DNA from: an uncultured Bacilli bacterium
GTDB lineage: Bacteria; Bacillota_I; Bacilli_A; RF39; UBA660
Assembly (NCBI GenBank): GCA_934141245.1
Contig: CAKPCB010000003.1
Coordinates: 1-64,000, forward strand
Length of the DNA: 64,000 bases
Direction: 5' to 3'
The stretch's first letter is position 1. Each line of letters starts with the position of its first letter. Positions 58,682-64,000 of this stretch are shown in pieces. The notes beneath the pieces are model-generated. The model was not told where the DNA came from and made no database searches. It saw only the letters and a list, made by a program, of their open reading frames with translations. A program made the translations under genes and the position numbers.

Positions 58682-60536
58682 CTTTAGTTCCTCTTTTTAA
58701 ATACATCATTAGCATAGAAATATCTGAAGGGTTTACCCCACTTATTCTTATTGCTTGTCCAATTGAAATTGGTTTAATTTTATCTAGTTTTTCTCTTGCT
58801 TCTTTTGCAATGTTAGTAAATTTGCTGTAATCAATGTCTTTTGGAATTGATATTTTTTCTAATTCTAGCATTTTTTCTGCTTCTTTTTCGGCTTTTAATA
58901 TATATCCTTCATATTTTGCAATAATTTCCACTTGTTCTTCTACTTGATGTGAGTAATCCTTTTGAATGTATTTTTTTAAGTCTTTTAAACTAATTTCAGG
59001 TCTTTTTAATAAGTCATAAAGATATATTCCATCATATATTTTAGCAGAATTTAAACTTTTAAGGTATTCATTTACTTCTTTTGTTGGAGTCACTTTTATA
59101 GTTTTTAATGTTTCAACTAATCTATTTATGTTTTCTATTTTATCTGTTACAATTTTATATTTTTCATCACTTATTAATCCAATATCATGCCCATATTTTG
59201 ATAATCTTAAATCTGCATTATCGTGTCTTAATAAGAGTCTATATTCTGCACGTGAAGTTAATAATCTATATGGATCTATTACTCCTTTTGTTATTAGGTC
59301 ATCTATTAATACTCCTATATAGCTTTCATTTCTTTTTAAAATTAATGGTTCTTTATTTGATAATTTTAATGCTGCGTTTATTCCTGCAATTAATCCTTGG
59401 CCTGCGGCTTCTTCATATCCACTTGTTCCATTTATTTGTCCAGCAGTATATAATCCTTCAATAATTTTTGTTTCTAAAGATGGTTTTAACTGCATTGAGT
59501 CTATTGCATCATATTCAATTGCATATGCATACTTATTTACTTTAGCGTTTTCTAATCCTGGTAATGATCTTATCATTTTATCTTGTACATCATATGGCAT
59601 ACTTGTAGAAAATCCTTGAATATAGATATCATCATAATAAACACTTTCTGGTTCTAAAAATAATTGATGTCTTTCTTTATCACTAAATTTTACTATTTTA
59701 TCTTCTATGGATGGACAATATCTAGGACCTACACCTTCAACATATCCACCATACATACTTGATTTATCTAAATTTTCTTTTATTATTTCATGTGTTTTTG
59801 GTGTTGTATATATCAAATAACATGGAATTTGCTTGTCTATTTCATAATTTAATTCATTATAAACTGAAAAATTCCAACATGTAACATCACCAGGCTGTAT
59901 TGTTGCTTTTGAATAATCAATGCTACTTTTTTCTATTCTAGGTGGAGTACCTGTTTTTAATCTTTTTATAATAAAACCATATTTTTTTAAATCATCACTT
60001 AGTGTTTTGCAAGTTTTTTCATCATGTGGTCCACTCGATGTTTTTGATGAACCAACTAAAATGCTTGATTTTAAATAAGTTCCCGTAGTTAAAATTACTG
60101 CTTTACTATAGATTTTTTTATTATTTTCTGTTAATACTCCTATTATTTTATTATCTTCAATAAGTAATTCTTTTACCATGTCTTCTAAAATATCTAGATT
60201 TTCTTGGTTTTCTAATGTTTTTAACATTTCTTTTTTATAAGTTGTTTTGTCTGCTTGAGCACGTAGTGAACGTACTGCGGGACCTTTTTTTGTATTTAGC
60301 ATCTTCATTTGAAGAAAACTTTTATCTATATTATTAGCCATCTCTCCGCCTAATGCCGATATTTCTCTTACTACTATTCCTTTGGCAGGCCCTCCAATTG
60401 ATGGATTACATGGCATATCTGCAATATTGTTTTTATTCATAGTTATCATAAGTGTTTTTATATTCATTCTTGCTGCTGCTAGTGCCGCTTCACATCCTGC
60501 ATGACCACCACCTACTACTATTATTTCATACTCCAT
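58674..60536 (-). CDS. mnmG: tRNA uridine-5-carboxymethylaminomethyl modification enzyme MnmG
   Basis: A 620-residue FAD enzyme working with MnmE at U34 of tRNAs. The FAD motif is EIIVVGGGHAGCEAALAAARM. MPCNPSIGGPAKGIVVREI, LRAQADKTTYKKEM and PRYCPSIEDKIVKF with the catalytic Cys are conserved. GLYTAGQINGTSGYEEAAGQGLIAG and SRAEYRLLLRHDNADLRL follow. The C-terminal helices ending RISGVNPSDISMLMMYLKR bind MnmE. I start at ATG 60536, matching the family N-terminus. It is separated from mnmE by the Noc palindrome. Confidence 0.98.
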   Translation of the reverse strand: MEYEIIVVGGGHAGCEAALAAARMNIKTLMITMNKNNIADMPCNPSIGGPAKGIVVREISALGGEMANNIDKSFLQMKMLNTKKGPAVRSLRAQADKTTYKKEMLKTLENQENLDILEDMVKELLIEDNKIIGVLTENNKKIYSKAVILTTGTYLKSSILVGSSKTSSGPHDEKTCKTLSDDLKKYGFIIKRLKTGTPPRIEKSSIDYSKATIQPGDVTCWNFSVYNELNYEIDKQIPCYLIYTTPKTHEIIKENLDKSSMYGGYVEGVGPRYCPSIEDKIVKFSDKERHQLFLEPESVYYDDIYIQGFSTSMPYDVQDKMIRSLPGLENAKVNKYAYAIEYDAIDSMQLKPSLETKIIEGLYTAGQINGTSGYEEAAGQGLIAGINAALKLSNKEPLILKRNESYIGVLIDDLITKGVIDPYRLLTSRAEYRLLLRHDNADLRLSKYGHDIGLISDEKYKIVTDKIENINRLVETLKTIKVTPTKEVNEYLKSLNSAKIYDGIYLYDLLKRPEISLKDLKKYIQKDYSHQVEEQVEIIAKYEGYILKAEKEAEKMLELEKISIPKDIDYSKFTNIAKEAREKLDKIKPISIGQAIRISGVNPSDISMLMMYLKRGTKDE

Positions 60537-60603
60537 CTTTTTCACTTCCTCTTTTATATAATTATACACTACTATTTTTATTTTAAATTATCTTTTTTCA
60601 AAC

Positions 60604-60631
60604 AAAAATTATTTCCCGGGAAATAATTTTT
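60604..60631. promoter_or_regulatory. 28-bp perfect palindrome containing the Noc-binding sequence
   Basis: The centre ATTTCCCGGGAAAT (60611-60624) is identical to the Bacillus Noc-binding site (NBS). The symmetry extends 7 bp further on each side, giving 28 bp with no mismatch. It lies in the mnmG-mnmE gap, 2.7 kb from noc. It is far richer in GC at its centre than its surroundings. Because it follows mnmE and is flanked by T-runs, a terminator role is possible too, but a zero-loop palindrome is a poor hairpin. Confidence 0.8.
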
Positions 60632-60662
60632 TGCGTTAAATTCTATTTTGTGGGGTTACAAA

Positions 60663-62018
60663 TCACTTTCCTAAACAAAATTGACTAAATAATTGGTCTA
60701 ATAATTCATCAGTATATGTTGCACCAATTATTTCACCTAGTTTTTCCCAGGCTCTTTTTATGTCAATTTCTACTAAATCTACTGGTGTAGCGTTATTTAT
60801 TCCATTAAGTGCTTCTAATAATATGTCCTTTGCTTCCTTAATTAATGAAATTTGTCTAACATTATTCAAGTATTTATAGTCTTCTTTAGTTAATTCTTCT
60901 AAATTAAATAATTCTACTATTTTGTCCTTTAACTCATCTAATCCATTTAAATCAACTGTATTAGTACGTATTATATTTTCATATGTAATATTTGATATGT
61001 CAATTTTATCTGCTAAATCACTTTTATTAATTACCACTATTACTTTTTTATTCTTACAATAGTCTAATATATTTTTATCTTCTTCAGTTAATTTTTCATT
61101 ATTATTTAATACAATTATTACTAAATCTGCAGATTCTATTAAACTATAACTTTTGTTAACACCTATTTTTTCTACTATATCGTTTGTTTTTCTTATTCCT
61201 GCAGTATCTATAATATCTAACATTACACCATTTATTGTTATACTTCCTTCTACTGTATCTCTTGTAGTTCCTTCAATATCTGTTACTATTGCCTTTTCTT
61301 CATCTAATAATCTATTAAGTAGACTACTTTTTCCTACATTTGGTCTTCCTATTATTACGGTTTTTATTCCAGAAGTTAAAACTTTTCCGTTTTCGGACTC
61401 TTTTATTATTTTTTCTATTTCTTTAATGACATTTTCTATTTTAGGCTTTAGCTTCTCATTTGTCATTGTTTCTATGTCTTCATATTCTGGATAATCAATA
61501 TTTACCTCTATGGTTGCTAGAACTTCTAATATCTCTTGTCTTAGATTTTTTATTAGCTTACTAACATACCCATCTAATCCATTTAGTGCAGCTTTTCTTT
61601 TTGATTCTGTTTTAGCATTTATTAAATCCATTGTTGATTCTGCTTGTGATAAATCTATTCTTCCATTTAAAAATGCTCTTTTTGTGAATTCTCCTGGTTC
61701 TGCAAGTCTTGCCCCATTTTTTAATACTGCTTCTAATACTTTATTTGTAGTAGCAATACCGCCATGGCAATTAATTTCAACAATATCTTCTGTGGTAAAT
61801 GTTTTTGGTGATTTCATTACACTTACTAAAACTTCATCTAATAAATTATCTCCATCTTTTATATGCCCATAAGAAATAGTATGTGATTCAACCCTTTTTA
61901 AGTCTTTTCCTTTAAAAATACTATTTACTATTTTTATTGCATCAGAACCACTTACTCTAATTATTGATATAGCCCCTACTCCTAATGTAGTTGAAATTGC
62001 CGCAATTGTATCATTCAT
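60663..62018 (-). CDS. mnmE: tRNA modification GTPase MnmE (TrmE)
   Basis: A 451-residue GTPase with the MnmG partner. The N-terminal formyl-THF domain begins DTIAAISTTLGVGAISIIRVSG and includes VEINCHGG and AEPGEFTKRAFLNGRIDLSQAE. The G domain has GRPNVGKSSLLNRLL, TRDTVEGS, DTAGIRKT and NKSD. The C-terminal FCLGK carries the catalytic Cys. I start at ATG 62018; GTG 62027 lies within the GGAGTGAG ribosome binding site. Confidence 0.98.
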   Translation of the reverse strand: MNDTIAAISTTLGVGAISIIRVSGSDAIKIVNSIFKGKDLKRVESHTISYGHIKDGDNLLDEVLVSVMKSPKTFTTEDIVEINCHGGIATTNKVLEAVLKNGARLAEPGEFTKRAFLNGRIDLSQAESTMDLINAKTESKRKAALNGLDGYVSKLIKNLRQEILEVLATIEVNIDYPEYEDIETMTNEKLKPKIENVIKEIEKIIKESENGKVLTSGIKTVIIGRPNVGKSSLLNRLLDEEKAIVTDIEGTTRDTVEGSITINGVMLDIIDTAGIRKTNDIVEKIGVNKSYSLIESADLVIIVLNNNEKLTEEDKNILDYCKNKKVIVVINKSDLADKIDISNITYENIIRTNTVDLNGLDELKDKIVELFNLEELTKEDYKYLNNVRQISLIKEAKDILLEALNGINNATPVDLVEIDIKRAWEKLGEIIGATYTDELLDQLFSQFCLGK

Positions 62019-62060
62019 ATAACTCACTCCATTAAATTATAGTTATTTAAAATTTACTAT

Positions 62061-62089
62061 ATATTATATTTTAAAAGCTATTTTGTCAA
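62061..62089 (-). promoter_or_regulatory. mnmE promoter (TTGACA-17-TAATAT)
   Basis: TTGACA at 62084-62089 begins right at the end of the jag terminator U-run; TAATAT is at 62061-62066. Confidence 0.7.
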
Positions 62090-62117
62090 TAAAAATGGAA
62101 AGCTTTATTTGCTCTCC
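62090..62117 (-). terminator. terminator overlapping the jag 3' end
   Basis: Stem GGAGAGC/GCTTTCC (62097-62103, 62111-62117, one G-U) then ATTTTTATT on the minus strand. The jag stop codon lies in the hairpin. Confidence 0.75.
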
Positions 62118-62722
62118 ACATATTTAATAACTATTGCTCTATTTGGCTCTTCGCCAACACTTTCTGTAGAAATATTTTTATATTCACTTAATACAGTATG
62201 TATTATTCTTCTTTCATAAGAGTTCATCGGATCAAGTTTAACATCAATTTTTGTTTTTTGAACTTCTTTTGCAATTGTTTTTGCCAATTTTTCTAATCGT
62301 TTTTGATTTTTCAATTTATAGTCACTAACATCTAAATTATATTTAAAATTGAAACCTAATTCATTTAATAAATATTGTTTTAGTATAATATTTAATGCTG
62401 ATATTGTCCTGCCTTGTCTACCAATTAATATATTATCATTATTAGAAAGTATAGTTATTAGTGGGACTTCGTCTTTATTCTTTATTTCATATTTTGCTTC
62501 AATATTCATGCTAGAAAAAATACTTGTTAAAAATTTTTTTATTGCTTCAAATATTTGATTTTTGGTAACAACCTCTATTTCATACTTTTTTGCTTTGAAT
62601 AATCCACCACTTTTTGTTTCTAATTCATTGATATAAATATCCGACTCATTACAATTTAAAGTTTTTAAAGCAGTTTCTTTTGCTTCTTCTATACTTTTTC
62701 CACTATATTTAAACTTTTCCAT
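62105..62722 (-). CDS. jag: RNA-binding protein Jag/KhpB
   Basis: A 205-residue protein with three parts. Jag_N (MEKFKYSGKSIEEAKETALKTL, 1-50) is followed by a KH domain (LITILSNNDNILIGRQGRTISALNIILKQ, where IGRQG is the KH GxxG loop). The R3H domain at the C-terminus is KLDPMNSYERRIIHTVLSE. The linker between Jag_N and KH is short. KhpB binds RNA with KhpA and controls cell elongation in streptococci. It overlaps yidC by 14 bp, the canonical position. Confidence 0.96.
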   Translation of the reverse strand: MEKFKYSGKSIEEAKETALKTLNCNESDIYINELETKSGGLFKAKKYEIEVVTKNQIFEAIKKFLTSIFSSMNIEAKYEIKNKDEVPLITILSNNDNILIGRQGRTISALNIILKQYLLNELGFNFKYNLDVSDYKLKNQKRLEKLAKTIAKEVQKTKIDVKLDPMNSYERRIIHTVLSEYKNISTESVGEEPNRAIVIKYVESK

Positions 62723-63629
62723 TTTTATTACCTCTTTTTACTAATAAATTTTGAACTATTGTAAATAAGTTTGTTGTTATCCAATATATATTTAGTGCGG
62801 ATGTCATAAATAATCCCATTACTGTTATCATTATAACCATTGTTCTATTCATTATTTTTGCTTGTTCATTATCCGCCATTGCTGTTGCATTTAGTTTAAA
62901 TGAATAAAAGGTAGTAACGGCAACAATTATTATTAATATTGCATACACATAATTACCATTTGAAAATGCAGTTACTGGTGTTGTTCCTAATTGAAATATT
63001 AAGAACTTTTCTTCAAAAATAGCTGGCACCCTATTTATTGCCTCTAAAAACCCAATAAATAAAGGTAATTGTATTAAAGAAAACAAGCAACCCGAAATAG
63101 GATCTATTTTATATTTTTTGTATATAAGCATCATTTCTTGATTTTTCTTAAATAATGATTCTTGATCTGTTTTATCTTTGTATTTCTTTTCAAGTTTATC
63201 CAATTCTGGTTTAGCTTTTTTCATATATTCTGATTGCATTGCAGTTTTTTTAGTTATTGGAAATGCAATTAATCTTATTAATAAACTAACTATTATCAAT
63301 GAAAGACCATTATTTTTAACAAAATTACCTATTTTTAATATTAACCACGCTAATGGTTTTACAAATATAGTAGTCCATATACCCTCATATTTGCCACTAT
63401 TAACTTTGTAATTAGTACAATCAGGTAATTTACTTATATCCTTTTTGTTTTCCTCATAAATCTTTATTATATTTTTATCCGTTGGTTTACATAATATATT
63501 TTCTGTTAAACTTTGTCCTGTTACTGGATTCTTAACTGGTTTATTATTTTTTGTTAAAGTTTTTGTACAACCAGTTAGCATTATTACTAATATAAATAAA
63601 ATTATTAATTTTTTATTAAATTTTTTCAT
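62709..63629 (-). CDS. yidC: membrane protein insertase YidC/SpoIIIJ
   Basis: A 306-residue Gram-positive YidC. The N-terminal lipoprotein signal is KLIILFILVIMLTGC (lipobox LTGC). Five TM segments follow. The first conserved TM NNGLSLIIVSLLIRLIAFPITKK contains the hydrophilic-groove Arg. A cytoplasmic coiled coil (AMQSEYMKKAKPELDKLEKKYKDKTDQE) comes next. LPLFIGFLEAINRVP and MGLFMTSALNIYWITTNLFTIVQN are the later TMs. A loop of about 50 residues after the lipobox (TKTLTKNNK…) is extended. The RBS is AAGGAG. It lies 9 bp after rnpA. Confidence 0.97.
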   Translation of the reverse strand: MKKFNKKLIILFILVIMLTGCTKTLTKNNKPVKNPVTGQSLTENILCKPTDKNIIKIYEENKKDISKLPDCTNYKVNSGKYEGIWTTIFVKPLAWLILKIGNFVKNNGLSLIIVSLLIRLIAFPITKKTAMQSEYMKKAKPELDKLEKKYKDKTDQESLFKKNQEMMLIYKKYKIDPISGCLFSLIQLPLFIGFLEAINRVPAIFEEKFLIFQLGTTPVTAFSNGNYVYAILIIIVAVTTFYSFKLNATAMADNEQAKIMNRTMVIMITVMGLFMTSALNIYWITTNLFTIVQNLLVKRGNKNGKV

Positions 63630-63638
63630 TTTTTCTCC

Positions 63639-63965
63639 TTATTTTATACTACTCATTAAATTATTAAGATTATTTTCCATATCCTTAAAAGGTATGTCAA
63701 TACATCCTTTCCTCATTATTATAATATAATCTATTCCATTTTGGTAGTTTTTTTTACTTGTATTAATTATATTTCGTATTCTTCTTTTATATAAATTTCT
63801 AAAAACTGCATTACCTAATTTTTTTCCAACAGATATTCCAAATCTAGATGTATCTTTGTTATTTTTTTTATAATAAATAATGTAACAAGTGTTTTTTAAA
63901 TATTTTCCACTTTTTATTACATTATTAAATTCATAATCTTTCTTTATACGAATTTTTTCATTCAT
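63639..63965 (-). CDS. rnpA: ribonuclease P protein component
   Basis: A 108-residue basic protein that binds RNase P RNA and the tRNA 5' leader. The core RFGISVGKKLGNAVFRNLYKRRIRNII is the RNR motif, and YIIIMRKGCIDIPFKDMENNL the C-terminal helix region. The RBS is ATGAGGT. rpmH would be expected just upstream, outside the window. A TATAAT at 63988-63993 may be a promoter whose -35 is off the edge. Confidence 0.96.
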   Translation of the reverse strand: MNEKIRIKKDYEFNNVIKSGKYLKNTCYIIYYKKNNKDTSRFGISVGKKLGNAVFRNLYKRRIRNIINTSKKNYQNGIDYIIIMRKGCIDIPFKDMENNLNNLMSSIK

Positions 63966-64000
63966 AATTTTACCTCATCTCGTTGTAATTATATATTTTT

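Overview
The window comes from an AT-rich, Gram-positive bacterium of the Bacillota, most likely an uncultured Bacilli lineage close to the Mollicutes/Erysipelotrichia. Four things point there. The 16S fragment and the gene order (rnpA-yidC-jag-mnmE-mnmG-rsmG-noc-soj-parB) are Bacillus-like. There is a bona fide Spo0A. RpoB carries the Asn found at the rifampicin-site His position in Mollicutes. RF2 (prfB) is present with its programmed frameshift, so UGA is a stop codon, unlike in Mycoplasma and Spiroplasma. Almost every gene, including the rRNA, is on the minus strand. The oriC-flanking genes are at the high-coordinate end, so the window reads as one leading-strand arm with the origin beyond base 64,000.

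Layout from low to high coordinate. 1-1027: 5' part of a 16S rRNA gene, with boxA and three or four tandem promoters at 1087-1439. 1.5-9.3 kb: ntdP, an unrecognised protein with an amidase-like fold, a putative zincin next to a Y-family polymerase, gpmI, a DUF4143 ATPase and spo0A. 9.4-13.6 kb: an overlapping operon of pgk, a flippase-like membrane protein, a GT4 glycosyltransferase and a divergent triosephosphate isomerase. 13.7-14.4 kb: mscL (the only sizeable plus-strand gene) and a 56-residue membrane protein. 14.5-25.8 kb: secE-nusG-rplKA-rplJL-rsmC-rpoBC with autoregulatory leaders. 26-33.3 kb: trxB-lgt-yvlD and uvrA-(unknown)-uvrB under a LexA-like operator. 33.5-39.2 kb: an ftsEX-M23 hydrolase cell-division module, two YitT proteins and prfB. 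39.3-49.8 kb: a ClpC unfoldase, a YfcC-type carrier, lysS, dusB, ftsH, tilS and divIC. 49.9-52.4 kb: an IS200 remnant, then rpsF-ssb-rpsR and ychF. 52.5-60.6 kb: an AbgT transporter, DUF951, parB-soj, a TnpB remnant with an omega-RNA-like right end, noc, rsmG and mnmG. 60.6-64 kb: a perfect Noc-binding palindrome, mnmE, jag, yidC and rnpA.

Functionally this is mostly core genome: transcription and translation machinery, excision repair, division, chromosome organisation and glycolysis. The accessory or odd parts are the two decayed IS200/IS605-type elements, the degenerate-looking proteins near 2-4 kb, the divergent TIM, a Noc with an altered architecture, and an FtsH with a C-terminal Rho-N/SAP-like tail. 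Intergenic space is very compact: several promoters have their -35 inside the upstream terminator or on the upstream stop codon. I see no CRISPR array, tRNA gene, intact mobile element, or clear novel multi-gene defence system. The most unusual regulatory find is that the truncated tnpB and uvrB share the same TTGA-CAAAC-N4-GTTTG promoter/operator arrangement.
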